The position numbers and the translations under genes are program-made. Shown here one piece after another: positions 1-23,003 of a DNA stretch of 64,000 nt. How positions within the stretch are numbered: the first letter of the stretch is position 1; the number at the start of each line of letters is the position of its first letter. Below the pieces are notes generated by a model. The model was not told the DNA's origin. It saw only the letters and a list, made by a program, of their open reading frames with translations, and did not search any database. Origin of the DNA: Pycnopodia helianthoides (Eukaryota; Echinodermata; Asteroidea; Forcipulatida; Asteriidae). The DNA lies in assembly GCA_032158295.1 (NCBI GenBank), contig CM063247.1, forward strand, positions 18,886,875 through 18,950,874, given 5' to 3'.

Positions 1-216
1 CATCAACAGCAACAGCAACAACAGCAGCGGCAAAGCAACAGCAACAGCAACAGCAATAGCAGTAACAACAACAGGCAGCAGCAGCAACAACAACAACAGC
101 AGGCAGCAACAACAGCAGCAGCAGCTGCAAAACCAACACCAACACCAACACCAACACCACTGACACCAATAGCAACAGCAACATCAACAGCCACAACACC
201 AACGCCAACGCCAACT
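1..216. repeat. CAA/CAG-rich low-complexity tract in ARRDC intron
   Basis: Irregular CAA, CAG, CAC and CCAA triplets fill the left edge of the window. On the minus strand the tract begins about 20 bases past the splice donor at 236-237 of the arrestin gene, so it is intronic. ORFs read through it are poly-Cys/Leu/Val artefacts. Confidence 0.9.
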
Positions 217-237
217 TGACAACAAAATTGCGCAAAC

Positions 238-1732
238 CTGTACGAGTTTTGCTTTCAGGACCATGTGTTCGTCCTTATCCTTGTTATCTATTTGGCCGTC
301 GATGTAGATAGGTTCACCGGACACGTATCCTTGCTTAGGCATCCTAGCAGAAATGGATAATTCAACTGTGGATCCACACCCACAATAGCTGTTCACTTGC
401 TCCTCTCTTTCTATTGGGACCTGGATGACACAAACAGAAAGTGCTGCGGTATCAAGTTTTCAGTCGGAATAAAGTTTTTGTTTGGTAATCTTTGATTGCG
501 ATGTTCAGTTTTGTAGGAAACGAGAAACTGGAAATATATGGGAATAAGGTACTGGGCGAAACGACTCGTGTTACGTTATAAACAAGGTGTGGGGAACTTT
601 GGGCGGACATGATTAACGGAAAAATTGCAAATACCATTTATCTTTAAGTGTTCGAATAATCCGAAGCGTTCTTTTAAAATTCCCTGTCAGACGAATTTTG
701 CTTTTGTACCGGTAACGCGTAAGAAGGGGCGCAAGAATACAAATGCCGAGATTCGCGTGCTACACGATTTCGTGGCAATTAGCTCTCCATGCGTACCACC
801 AAAACATTCGTAAGAGGTGCCATACATTGGCATTAAGTTGGTCACTTAAAAGGAACTTTCCAAGAAATCTTCAAACTCGTGGAAATATTCTCACTGTATA
901 CTTGTATTAAGGTGCAGCCATCTTGTTTTTTCTTCCATTCAAACCAATGTAACCGAAATGAGGCTGAAAGGGAAAACAGTCTGACCCCCTTTTTATTGAG
1001 AATTAAAACTATCATCAGTGTCGCTGTGTATACAGGGAATAATACGACCAAGATGGCTGCAGAGTGACACAGGTCTATTGCACCCATCCGGCCGTTTTCA
1101 AAAACAACGACCAGAGCTATGCTTCGGCTTGGGCTCGTACACTTTTGGTACAGGACCGTCGAACAACCGGACCCAAGCTTACCCGCGGTTTCTAAAATGG
1201 CCGTCAACATTTATTGTTTGTATAACAAACCTTCATTCCGGGTAAAACATTCAAGTCCACCTCCGGCCCGATCATGCTGAATCGCTTCTCCGTTTTGTGA
1301 TCCGTGTTGACAATCGCTCTCTCAAGTGACACTGTGGCCTCTACGGTGTACATGACGTACCCGTATTGGCCTTCGTAGGGGGCCGGCATAGTCTCATACG
1401 GTAGTACATACTCGAATGGATAGGTGTGTGTTCCTGGCGGGATTTCTAAATCCTTGATGACAGGATCGTCTTCTCCTGCGATGGACGGAGAGAGTAGTTA
1501 ACACGATGTAGAACATTCCTCATTAACAAATTAAATTTATTTAAAGAAATTGTGACAGAAATCTATAATTAATTAGCTTAACAAGCCAAATTTTTGACTT
1601 TATATGCAAAGGAGAAACGAGCTTGAAACCCCACAAAAAACAACAACAACAACAACAACTACAATAGCAACAGCAACAACAGCAACATGCAACAGCAACA
1701 GCAACAGCGACAACAACGACAGCAACAACATT

Positions 1733-1770
<38 letters not shown>

Positions 1771-1875
1771 CCAGCAACATCAGCGGCAATAATAACAACA
1801 ATAACAACACACCATCAGCAGCAGCAGCAACAACAACAGCAACGACAACGACACAAACAACAACAAAGAAACAAT

Positions 1876-1912
<37 letters not shown>

Positions 1913-2016
1913 GCAACATCAGCGGCAATAATAACAACAATAACAACACACCATCAGCAGCAGCAGCAACAACAACAGCAACGACAACGACACAAACAAC
2001 AACAAAGAAACAATAA

Positions 2017-2052
<36 letters not shown>

Positions 2053-4170
2053 ACAAACCAACAACAACAACAACAACAAACAAACATGTTCAAGAAACAA
2101 ATATTTACAGTACACATCTCCCTTGTCGTCTTAAGCTATATATTTGGTACCCCACGCCTAAGGTAAAAATGATAAGTTATTTTATTTTAAGCTTTAAGTT
2201 CATGGTTGACGGGACATGTTCTCCTCTCCTCTGCCAGGCAATCTTTAGATTACAGTTTCACAAGGAAATCTGGAGTTGAACGAGCTTTATACCTGCTCCA
2301 AATAAGACATCGACTGAGTCGAAATAATCCTCCTTGGCTTTGTTTTTAAATTTAATACTGACATCAACATCACCCGCCGAGACGTTGGCCTCCTCGCTCC
2401 ATTTGGCTTTGCCGTCGCCTCTGTACTGCACCCATATACCTACAAGTTGAAACACAAAAAACACAGCTGTGGGTGCACGACACCATACATATAGTGATCA
2501 AGACAGGAACCAGCAAACAACCTCAGTAAAGTATTTTTAAAACCTGCAACTTTTTTTCCCCCTGTACATCAATAGGGTAATCATTCTTCCAAAATGGCAC
2601 AACCAAGATGATCGTGGTGATGACGTCAGGTGATTCGGGTCACTCGTCTGCTCGTGACGGTACACCTCAAATACCTTTGTCGTAAACAAAAAATACCCAC
2701 CCAATTCACGTTGCATAGGCAAACATTGCAACCTAGTACAAGACTCAAATAATTATAGACGAGCTACTGCTTGTGAATGTTCACTGAGTTGTACGCTTTA
2801 ACGGGTCTCTTATAATTCTAAACATAATATAGCTCTGCTAAAAAATAATGAGCGCGCTCTGATACGCTGTCTGGTGTGAAAAGCGCTATATATATATTAC
2901 CGCAACCTTACGAGACATATACTTTTGGTTATTACTTTACAAGTTAATGACCATAAAAACTTACTTGATAAAGAGCACTGGAGACTCCTGTTGAAATGAT
3001 AAAACATTGCTAGAAACGACCCCTTTCGAAGTAAGTGTAGGTTTAGAGAAAGAGGTAATTGTTCACCCAAAATTCAAATCTGAGAAAGGTTTCAGGCATG
3101 AAGCGTTTCTCAGGCATTTGAAAGCACACAATTCTATGCAAAATGGTGTCTTTTCTTTCATTATTTTCTTGCAACTTTGATGACCTCAACAGTTTGAGCC
3201 CAAATTTTCACATGGTTTGTTATGTTATGCATAATGTTGCATGTTGGGATACACGAAGTGAGGATACTGGTCTTTGACAATTACCAAAAGTATACCCTGC
3301 CTTGAATAATGTCCTTACCATAAATTACGTATGCCTGCTCTAAGTAATGTACATGTATGTACATTACACTGTACATGATATGTACATGTACATGTATATT
3401 GTGGTCACGGGTGTGTCACGAAAGTCTCTCCCACAAAGAACGTGATTCCAGTCTAACATGTAAGCCACTCTGGTAATAATAGATGGGTTACGGGGTCAGA
3501 ATTAAACCCATTCAGATCATGACCATTTTTGTCTAGATTGTTGTCTGTACAGCAGTAACGACGACTAAAATTAAACCCAAAAAGGAGGGGCTGCGCTTTT
3601 TCCCCCATCAAACCTTCAATTTGGTTTTGTATGGGGTGCTAAAAATAATGGCTATGTGGGAACGACATATGAGTTCAAGGTCGGTGTATACGCGATGTTT
3701 AATATAGAGACCTACGTAGCCTATAGTACTAGTCGTTTTAACCACACAGTTCTGTATTTATTTCCGAGAACACATATCTTTAAAAAAGATATAGAATATC
3801 ACAACTGAGAATCATGCCAAACCATCTTAGAAGACAACATTGCTACATGTGTTGCTTCAGCCGTGTTTATGCGTAAAATGTTGATTACAAACAACACGTT
3901 AATCAACAAAACAGAAAGAAAATTCGCTTGATAATAATGGTAAGAGTAGCACTGTTGAATTCTTTAAATTGAAAGTAAGAAGGCACGTTGTGTTTATTGG
4001 CTATTTAGCGTACTAGATTCATCCGAGTTGGGCCTACCTTTCACTTTGTTAAGTCCTCTGTCTTTTTCGTCCGAGACCTCCAAAATAACTTGTCCTTTAA
4101 TCGTGTCACCAAGAGCGAACACGTTCACGTCGCCGTCAAGTTTTATCAGCAAATCCGTCACTTTGCCCAT
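238..4170 (-). CDS. Alpha-arrestin (arrestin domain-containing protein, ARRDC-like), 5' part of gene
   Basis: Four coding exons on the minus strand: 4038-4170, 2293-2439, 1231-1475 and 238-420. All have GT-AG borders and compatible phases (1, 1, 0, 0). Together they encode 236 residues from the ATG at 4168-4170; the rest lies left of the window. The translation follows the alpha-arrestin N domain (about residues 1-175): MGKVTDLLIKL, GQVILEVSDE, KAKWSEE, then PPGTHTYPFEYVLP and MPAPYEGQYGYVMYTVEA, which matches the family's 'P-FEG--G-V-Y' signature. The last exon opens the arrestin C domain (SISARMPKQGYVSGEPIYI). Family members are cytosolic or endosomal adaptors that bring NEDD4-type ubiquitin ligases to membrane cargo through C-terminal PPxY motifs; that tail is outside the window, so ligase binding cannot be checked. 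Introns hold CAA/CAG repeats and a MITE. The ARRDC subtype is not resolved. TXNIP is less likely, but I cannot exclude it. Confidence 0.9.
421..1230. other. ARRDC intron 3, no recognised element
   Basis: Intron between arrestin exons 1231-1475 and 238-420, with donor GTTTGT and acceptor CCAG on the minus strand. I see no further gene, tandem repeat or recognised transposon. Short ORFs here show no family signature. Confidence 0.6.
1634..2090. repeat. CAA/CAG compound microsatellite with a 105-bp internal duplication
   Basis: The intron between arrestin exons 2293-2439 and 1231-1475 holds about 450 bp of (CAA)n with CAG, CGA and TAA interruptions. A non-uniform 105-bp block at 1772-1876 recurs at 1911-2015 and looks identical by eye, separated by pure CAA. 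This points to recent segmental duplication or unequal exchange inside the microsatellite. Long ORFs here are simple-sequence artefacts. Confidence 0.9.
2905..3308. mobile_element. MITE family C, copy 1 (diverged)
   Basis: About 400 bp in arrestin intron 1. It shares its interior with 47598-47988 and 63111-63486 (AATGACCATAAAAACTT, AGAGCACTGGAGA, CTTGCAACTTTGATGACC) and ends in ACCAAAAGTATACCCTGCCTT, the inverse of the family start AAAGGCAGGGTATACTTTTG. A central hairpin (about 3080-3118) pairs CTGAGAAAGGTTTCAGGC with GAAGCGTTTCTCAGG. The left end is decayed. No transposase is present. Confidence 0.75.
3309..4037. other. Remainder of ARRDC intron 1
   Basis: Contains a cluster of self-complementary TGTACATG repeats around 3348-3400 and otherwise unremarkable AT-rich DNA. 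No exon-like segment was found. Confidence 0.5.
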
Positions 4171-5224
4171 GATTCAAAGGCTGTTGATAACCCGATGTCA
4201 CTTTCTGGTAATAAATTGTTCAGGCACATTTGCTGCAAATTCTGTGATACCTATATACCTCGATCTCTAGCGTGTAGCAAAATATTTAGTATACATTTTT
4301 AATATACACACTTGGATGGTTGAGTGCACATTATGATTGATTATAGTAGAAAACGTAATGGACGACAATCTTTCAGCTATGATGACTTTGTGTACATCAG
4401 CGCACCACTGATCGTGTGTGTCACTGGGTAACAGTTAATTTTGCTTTCAGGTGGGAAGGTCATGGCAGTCATGGGGCTGCTGCATGCAGTTTGATGGTTA
4501 ATTAATGGAGGGAGGCCTGGGCCGCCTGGTGGCGAATATGCAACCCAGGCTCTGAACAAAATCTAACACCATGAGGTAGCTCAACTTACCTAAACTGTTC
4601 GACTCTGGTTACGTGGTGGTAGGTTTATGCCTTTCCCCATGTAATTAAAAAGCATAACCAGTTTACTAGTGCGGTCCTCACTCCAACAAACACAAACATT
4701 CAGTTGGAATCTGATGGCTCTGGGGTGGTTATAGGTTAAATCGTACAGTCTAAAGCTTTTCCACCGACTGTGCGCATTCAACGGAAGGGTTTGAATTTAT
4801 ATCGAGGAAACCAAAAATGTCATTTAGCCTACTCACCTTGGAAACATGTTACTCTGAGAATGAAATGGTTGTGGAAAATATTGTTTGGAATGCGGGTTTT
4901 GTTCACTGCGCGTGTATTGTATATGGCTCCGCAATGTGACATATTTCACGGGTTATGGCTCTCAGTCGTAACCTGTCACACAGTCCTTATTTACATTTAG
5001 CTAAAAAATCAATAAAACATAGTCATATTGGAAACATTATAAAAGCCAGTATCCACAAATATTGACGCGCGTGCGGCACATAAATGACGTTACCCTGGTC
5101 CTTTATTCCATTCCATAAACCATCTCAGCTCCCTGGAGTATACATCATGTACGTGTACAGCCTTTTGTTGGCAACCTGACGTAGCTATCAAGCTAAATCA
5201 GTGTCAAAACCACCTCGAGCCTGC

Positions 5225-5340
5225 TCTTCTTAGGTGAGGACGTACGAGCAATTGTCTTGCTCACAGGACACACGTGTCGTGATTGGAATTCAAACCCCAC
5301 ACCGCGATTACTTGTAGCCACTTGAGTCTGGTGCACTTGA
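5225..5340 (-). mobile_element. Decayed tRNA-derived SINE fragment
   Basis: On the minus strand GGGTTTGAATTCCAATCACG followed by ACACGTGTGTCCTGTGAGCAAGACAA parallels the B-box and downstream stretch of the full SINE at 61664-62095 (GGGTTCGAGTCCCGGTCG then CACTTGTGTCCTT). The surrounding minus-strand ORF is an artefact of this repeat. Confidence 0.6.
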
Positions 5341-6478
5341 CCGATTGGTCATGACACACAGAGGGGACCTCAATTTGACCTCTATATCTGTGACGGAGAC
5401 AAGTCTCTTCATCCACTAACTGGATAGAGACCCAGTTGTATTGCACGGCCGCATCGCTCAGGTCAAACAATGGAAAAGCCAAAACTCTCAGCCAATGGTG
5501 GGTCTTCATTGACCACAGTGCAGGCGCCCTTTGGGCTTGTGACGTCATACAAGGGATCTATTTTATAGCTCCAAATATCTGTGCATGCTTCAGTTAAACT
5601 ACTGTCATTTGTATTACAGTGTTTTACATTTTGTGTGTTGCATTCGTGATAGCATTAGCATTTCAAATAAAAGGCGTACTTAATACCTTACTCTTGAATC
5701 GGCCTGGACTACTAATTTCGGGAAGGATAGCAAACACTTACTGTAACCTTTGACCTACCCTATCTGTCCCGAGATTTCCACATCCATGCCCTGATCGGAT
5801 TTCCTTTATTCGTCTGAGATTTTCACCCCCCCTAATGTGATTTTCTAATCATACCAAACTCCAAATTGTACTGTAAATCAAGAGGAATATCGAAAATAGT
5901 CTTGTCATAATATAAAGCAGTCACCCAAAACTGTTTTCTTAAAACAAGAATTAAAAATTTGATTTGTATACTTCACAAATTATTGTGTAACGAAAGACTG
6001 TTTTTCCTGTGTTTAGTTTTATTAAAATAACATTCACAATTTAGTGAAACTCAACATTTCACAAGAAATAAAAATATGATTTAAATACTTTACAAGTTAT
6101 TTTTGAAATTGAAAGACTGCGTGTTCAATTTTATTAAAATAACATCCACAATTTAGTGAAACTCGGCATTTCAAGAAGAACTCGTAAATAATCGGTTAAA
6201 AGCAAATCATCACTGTAAAGTCATTATCCAACCCCACACAAATCAAATACTAGTAATGAAACTGTCTCCGGAAAAGGACTTACAAATAATCCTATCTTTT
6301 AGACGTCAGTATTTTATTCTTACTAATAACATCGGCATTGTCTGTCAGCATAAAAGCATCATGCTCAATTTTTACCTTTCGTTGGCCATAACTAAATTTT
6401 ATTTCGTACTGCAATTGAAATTGATGTAGATGTTTACTTCTGTAGAAAAGCAACTTACAAATACCCCACAAAACACCC

Positions 6479-6480
<2 letters not shown>

Positions 6481-6510
<30 letters not shown>

Positions 6511-6512
6511 CA
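6481..6512. repeat. CA/TG dinucleotide microsatellite
   Basis: About 14 uninterrupted CA units in intergenic DNA. Confidence 0.95.
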
Positions 6513-7204
6513 ACCAAACCACAAACAAACAAACAACAATCTAAAATGCCACTGTATTTAATACCCTTCAAGTGCACTTTAAGTCAAAATCCCCAAAAGT
6601 TTGATAACGTCACATTTCCAAATATATGGTTTGTATGATTTTGTGCAGTGAATTTTGATTTCATTCCTAAATTTTGACGATTTTCAATCAAAACGACAAT
6701 GAATTTGACCTTTTAACTGGAGCAAAACTTCCTCTATGGAATGCACAGATTCATTTGTTTTTCATGTCAGATGACGTCATGTTTCAGATTTCGTTCTGAA
6801 AGAGTAATGAGTCACAAATGGCATTTCACAAAATTAAAAAAACCCGAGGTTGGAGACTCCTAGTTTTACCTCAACTTTCATGAGGGTTCAATCTACTGGA
6901 AAATAAATTCAATTTGACCTTGAATGTCCTCTTTAATAACTTGTAAGTGTAATTGCTATCTCCAATATGGAGTATATGTTCATTGAGTTGAATTTAAAAT
7001 GTTATAATCTTTTTAAATATAAATATATTAATATAGCCTAAAACCACAACTCAGCTGTTCAAACTCCGATAGGATTACATAATGCTTTACATACATATTT
7101 TGTGCTTTAGTTACCAGTGTCCAGTTTGTAGTCTGAGGGTGGCTTCACAGTGTTTTGTTGTCTATTGTTTTTTAACCCTACACTTTTAATAAATTCTCCT
7201 TGTG

Positions 7205-7362
7205 CAGTCAACCCTCATTATAAAGAGCACTGTTAAAAAGATGTTCTGCTTATAAAGAGAACAATTCTGAAGTCCCGAATCTCATTTATGGTTTGTGTTT
7301 CTTTGTTTTGCTGTCCTCTTTTGACAGTACCAGCAATCTTGTTATATCAAGAGTTGACTGTA
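7205..7362. mobile_element. Short TIR element 'L', copy 1
   Basis: Starts CAGTCAACCCTCATTATAAA and ends CAAGAGTTGACTG, so its ends are inverted repeats. Between them are GAGCACTGTTAA, TTCTGCTTATAAAGAG and CTGAAGTCCCGAATCT, all shared with the copy at 7678-7868 in the same orientation. It is non-autonomous, with no coding capacity. Confidence 0.75.
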
Positions 7363-7677
7363 CAAAGGTAAATCAAATTTCATGTTTTTTAATCATGACA
7401 CTAAATATTTGGACTCTTCGAATCTTGAATCAATCAGCTTTGATTTTCAGTGCATCATTTTCCAGGGGTTAGTGACGATAGGTATTGGTACGGTGCACTG
7501 CCCATGGTAGCGAGGTTGCATATTCCAATACCTCTAACTACATTTTACAAGTTTCCATCTCTAGTTTCCTGCAGTCCAATTCTTTGAGTTTTTGAGTTCA
7601 TCCCCACCAAAGTACAGATCTTATACAACATGAAGCAGCCAGAGTCCCAATTTCTCATGTCACACTAATTACAGATA

Positions 7678-7868
7678 CAGTCTACCCTCTTTATAAAGGG
7701 CACTGTTAATAAAAAGAGGTTCTGCTTATAAAGAGTACAATGCTGAAGTCCCGAATCTTACTTCTACTTTTGTTTCTTTGTTTGGCGTCCTCTTTTAACA
7801 ACATTCCTGTTATAAAGAGGTATTTTTGGCCAGTCCAAGTGATCTTGTTACAACCAGAGTCGACTGTG
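7678..7868. mobile_element. Short TIR element 'L', copy 2
   Basis: Second copy of the element at 7205-7362, about 0.3 kb away and in the same orientation: CAGTCTACCCTCTTTATAAA start, GGTTCTGCTTATAAAGAG and GCTGAAGTCCCGAATCT interior, GAGTCGACTGT end. It lies just beyond the 3' end of the THEM4-like coding sequence. Confidence 0.75.
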
Positions 7869-8094
7869 CAACAACTGGGTAGTTATTCCGCTTTTCAGAG
7901 CCTCACCAACTATAAACCAGGGGTGTGATTGAACAAAAGATTAAAAAACCTGAGCAGGTGTGGCAGTCTCTTTTTGGCCAAGATAAGAAACTCTAAAATT
8001 TTCGAGGATTTACAGACACTCCACTGCGCCATAAAATGGAAAACTAACAGTTTGACAAAAATAAGGCTACGTCTCAAACTAATTCTTTTTCAAA

Positions 8095-11000
8095 CTATTT
8101 CTTTCCACTGGATCTTGTTTCTATTTCTCGTAGTTTTCTTTCTATGCTGACGTACAGCGCTGTTGATTCAGAGTAGACTTTGGATCCATCCGCACTCTTT
8201 AGAAACGCTTTCAAGTGAATCTTTTTGTCGTCAACCTTCTCAACGGATGCTTCTATTAAGATGGCAGTGCTCAGCGGAGTCGGGCTGAAAAAAGATAGAG
8301 TAAAGGAAACTTGTAACTTAAAATTATCTGAAGTGTTCGTTTGGTGGAAGTACAATAAGATACAGGTTTCTGTTACACCATGTATTTGATCATGGTGGGG
8401 GGGGGGGGGCAAGCTGGGGCAAAGACATAATTCGTTGGGTTATTTAATGTATCCAACCATTACAATGTGCATTGTTTCGATCTCATTTTGGGAGAAGGGA
8501 TGGGGGGGGGGCAAGGGTTCAGAGCAACGAGGCTGTTTATCTATAGTGTACACGCACAATCTGAGCTGTCTGAATTGATAGGCTACTATGATGAAAGCGC
8601 ATAGCTACTAATTAAACCTTCTTTATCGTATTACTTCTTGAAGTTCACATTGAGTGAGGCAGTCACACATCTCTCCTTGATTGCTCCGTGAGTTAGCACT
8701 CCAGTAACGGAATCATGCATCGTAGCACTTGCTCCTCCATGGACATAACTGCAACGAATCGACAAGACAATTATTGACCCAGTTCACCTGGCGTCATGGT
8801 CACAATAAATCTTGGTGGCGCCATTTTGGGAGTCAGTTTTCCTGTCAGTTTTCCACATGCACACAGCGTACACGCTCACTATAGCTTTACATTCAGTTTA
8901 ACTCCCAAAATGGCAGACAATGGGCTGACAGTATGTATGTTCTTAACTGCAAATGATCATTCACTGGGCCCACTTTTGTAGAGCTGCTTAAGCATAGAAT
9001 GAAGCCAAACACAACAATTGTTTTGCTTACCAGAATAGGGTTATGCCTACCAGCCAAAATACCATGTCACACGTATCAATTGTGACTGGTAGCCTGCTTT
9101 TTGTGCTGTGGCAGAATCTTTTAAAACACTTTTGTCTGCTTAAGCAGCTCATGAAATTGGGCCCAGGTCTTCGGTCAAGGACCACGGCCCAATTTCATAG
9201 AGGTGCTTAAGCACAAAAAGTAGCTAAGCACAACAAAATTATGCATACAAGATTATGGTTACCAATCAAAGTATCATGTCACATACCATCACTGACTGGA
9301 GTGGTATCCTACTCATTTTTGATCAGCAGAAATTTGTTAAGCAATACTTTTCTGCTAAAGCAAATTGAAAATGGACCCTAGGTGTTACAATCTCTCATCT
9401 AGTTTGTTCTCACAGCACTTCTAGTGATAGTTTCTGCCTGTATTTTTGTAGAGTCCACAAGGTCCCATTCCCACCCCTTCCCTTCCCCTGTCCCCCACCC
9501 ATTTCTGTTCCCCTTCCATCCCTGCCTAATGACTGGAATGAATTGAACCACTCATCAATACTTCTTGTCCCTGATTTGTCCAACTTACTCTGGGGGTCCC
9601 TGAGCTTGGAGTCCAAACTGGCAAACTCCACACAGCCTCATCTCTCGTTCATGTATAAATAAAGCATAATGAATGACAGGTCCATTGTCTGTCTCAACTC
9701 GTGGGAATAATTCCCGCTTTGGTTTGACTCCAGAGTTAGTGTTGGTGGACTCTGTCCACCCTTCTTGTTCTGTGGTCATCGATTTAAGTCGACAGTACAC
9801 TTCCTCAGTCTCAGGGAGCCAGTCGTTAAACTTTGACGATGACTTTGCTGATGAGGTACTCATGTTTTTAAGTGATACTTGCTAGTTAGAGAGAGAAACA
9901 ATGATAGTGACATTAGATTAGAATTATCATTTAGGCGCAATTACAAAAAAAAAACAGCGATTATGGGCTATGTTTGCCTGCCTTAGTTTAAAGGCCCTGT
10001 ACACTATTGGTAAGATCGAAAAACACAATGTTCACAGATTCACACATAACTTACATGATTTAAAGTAAGTAATGGTAGAAAGGGTTCCTTAAAATATTTC
10101 TGCCTAAAATGCTATCGTTTCTGAGAAACGAGTAAAACAATAGTAATTATCGCGCGCGATAATTTGAAAAAACAGAAACACATAAGATCTCTTTTCACTA
10201 TTTTCTTGTGACCTCGATGACCAATTGAGCTCAGACTTTCACAGGTTTGTTTGTTCATGCATATGTTTAATCACACAAAATGTGGACACTGATTTTGAGC
10301 CGTTACCAAAAGTGTACAATACCTTTAAATAAGAAAACTCTTCTGCCTCGGAAATAACCCCAAAATAACATAAATTCAGGCTATTTCAGACAAGTAGATA
10401 AATGTATAAATATATTGGACAGAATTGCCAGGAAATAGAAAAGTGACATTTTGTTGGCCTTTGTTATGTAAATTTGCATCTTATCATTTCAGAAAAACTT
10501 GCCAAAACTTAAGCTTTTAAAAAGAAAAAAAACAAAAATGAAAACCTGTACAGGACAGAATATCAACAGCAACAAAATTAAGAGAAAATAGAACCAATTA
10601 GCTGTTTAAAACTATACTTTATTAACTCCTCCGTTGCATACAATAGTGCAGTGCAACGGACACTGACATCTTACCACACAAGGGCTAGCTTATCAGCCAA
10701 AATGATCTAAGAAAATAAAACTTATGATTTGTTCCCCCTTTTTTTCTTAAAAATTGTATAATGGTATGTCAAAGCCTAACACTAGTAGCATGACATGCAG
10801 GAAGAGAAAGACTCTACCACTACCAGAGTAAAAATGTGATGCCATTATAATATTGGTTTTTTTTGCAACAACAACAACATTTATATTAATAATTAAAAGT
10901 ATTACTTCCATGCAGGATTATGAGAAATAAAAATGATACCTGAGTGATACTGATAGTGATATGATAATATTAATACTTACTTTAAAAAGTCAGCCAAATA

Positions 11001-11409
11001 ATAACCGACTTACAAACAAGGCAAACCGAAATGAAGTGACACTTTACAAAGTTGGCTATCACTTCGTTGTCTTTAAATTGTATTTAGTAACCATAGAGCA
11101 AAGAACAGGTAGGACTAGTACAAAGTAGTAAGTAATGCAGTAGTACAGTACTGTAGAGTGAAGAGTGTAGAACTAGAAGATGGGCCGGGTGACTCGGCAT
11201 TTTAAAAGAATCGTCACTCAGAAACTCACCGATTTGGTCGTAACTTTCAGCTGCTGAGATCTTGTCTGTGGTGGATGACAGTTGTTGAAGTTGCATTTAT
11301 TTCTGATGACTCTGGACTGCACATATGAAGCTGAATGTCTTTGAAGGCCAAACTTGAATGTCAGTGGAAACTGCACCTGAAGTATGTACCGTCCAAAACA
11401 CCCCCGCAT
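8095..11409 (-). CDS. THEM4: THEM4-like acyl-CoA thioesterase (hotdog fold), complete
   Basis: Four minus-strand exons: 11230-11409, 9589-9881, 8635-8748 and 8095-8284. All have GT-AG borders, phases join, and the product is 258 aa (mammalian THEM4 is about 240). Exon 1 encodes a basic, hydroxylated, acid-poor leader (MRGCFGRYILQVQF), consistent with mitochondrial targeting. Exon 2 carries the family's variable half, ending ELFPRVETDNG and EMRLCGVCQFG, like the THEM4 LFTR...F--G region. Exon 3 carries the hotdog active site YVHGGASATMHDSVTG; its Asp (about D170) matches the catalytic Asp of the family's HGGAIATMID. Exon 4 carries LIEASVEKVDDKKIHLKAF and YSESTALYVSIE, the central helix and final strands. 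Known enzymes hydrolyse medium and long acyl-CoAs in mitochondria; human THEM4 has also been linked to AKT. It lies head to head with the HACD3-like gene. THEM4 versus THEM5 assignment is by similarity only. Confidence 0.9.
8398..8411. repeat. Poly-G run in last THEM4-like intron
   Basis: About 13 consecutive G on the plus strand, with a second shorter G run near 8503-8510. Such tracts are indel-prone in sequencing. They are intronic and do not affect the reading frame. Confidence 0.9.
8965..9165. mobile_element. MITE family D, copy 1
   Basis: A 200-bp element opening TGGGCCCACTTTTGTAGAGC and TGCTTAAGC and closing TTAAGCAGCTCATGAAATTG followed by GGCCCA, i.e. inverted ends. Interior motifs (GTTATGCCTACCAGCC, ACTGGTAGCCTGC) recur at 9186, 19198, 45340 and 60090. 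It lies in a THEM4-like intron. Confidence 0.8.
9186..9378. mobile_element. MITE family D, copy 2
   Basis: Immediately follows copy 1 in the same orientation: GGCCCAATTTCATAGAGGTG, TGCTTAAGCACAAAAAGTAG, interior CAATCAAAGTATCATGTCAC, diverged right end AAATTGAAAATGGACCC. The two copies form a direct tandem pair in one intron. Confidence 0.8.
9988..10328. mobile_element. MITE family B, copy 1
   Basis: A 341-bp element in THEM4-like intron 1. It starts TTTAAAGGCCCTGTACACTA and ends GTGTACAATACCTTTAA (imperfect inverted ends). The central perfect palindrome ATTATCGCGCGCGATAAT lies about 10148-10165. The right flank TTTTCTTGTGACCTCGATGA and TTTCACAGGTTTG is shared with families A and C. Confidence 0.85.
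10329..11229. other. Remainder of THEM4-like intron 1
   Basis: AT-rich intronic DNA with a small imperfect hairpin near 10628-10660 (TCCGTTGCA ... TGCAACGGA). No further exon is evident before the exon 1 donor at 11228-11229. Confidence 0.5.
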
Positions 11410-11625
11410 TGCTATCTATTATTGTAAAAGATTTATGAAAAGAAAAACTTTATACATGCTTAGTCATGCGAAAAGCACAGTCAGTAGTGCGCCCTCAAGA
11501 GTTGAGGGTCATTCATGTAGGTGGTTCCCGTCGAACCGCATGACATGAATGTTGTTTGTCTGCCCGTTGTTTCTGATTTATCTTTTTCTTTTGAAAAATA
11601 AGTGAAAAACGTGTTTTTGCAAAAC
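11410..11625. promoter_or_regulatory. Putative bidirectional promoter between THEM4-like and HACD3-like genes
   Basis: Only 216 bp separate the divergent start codons (minus ATG ending 11409, plus ATG at 11626). Both 5' UTRs and both core promoters must therefore fit here, unless upstream non-coding exons exist. The interval contains a small palindrome, CCCTCAAGAGTTGAGGG (about 11492-11508), and an inverted pair, TTCATGT/ACATGAA (about 11512-11546). There is no clear TATA box at a standard position. Promoter function is inferred from the arrangement only. Confidence 0.55.

Positions 11626-23003
<11,378 letters not shown>

Larger units (their letters stand above)
4171..7204. other. Upstream/intergenic region between the arrestin and THEM4-like genes
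   Basis: About 3 kb of mostly AT-rich DNA upstream of the arrestin start and downstream of the THEM4-like stop. It contains a decayed SINE fragment (about 5225-5340), a CA/TG microsatellite (6481-6512) and a near-duplicate AT-rich pair around 5938-6160 (TTCTTAAAACAAG / TTTAGTGAAACTC motifs repeated). I found no coding exon. Confidence 0.55.

Noticed and set aside
1541..2117. ORFs on both strands through the CAA/CAG tract (poly-Val, poly-Cys, poly-Asn)
   Set aside because: Simple-sequence artefact inside an intron of a well-supported minus-strand gene; no domain and no splice logic.
5261..5548. 95-codon minus-strand ORF
   Set aside because: Its C-terminal half is a translated SINE fragment; no signature in the rest.
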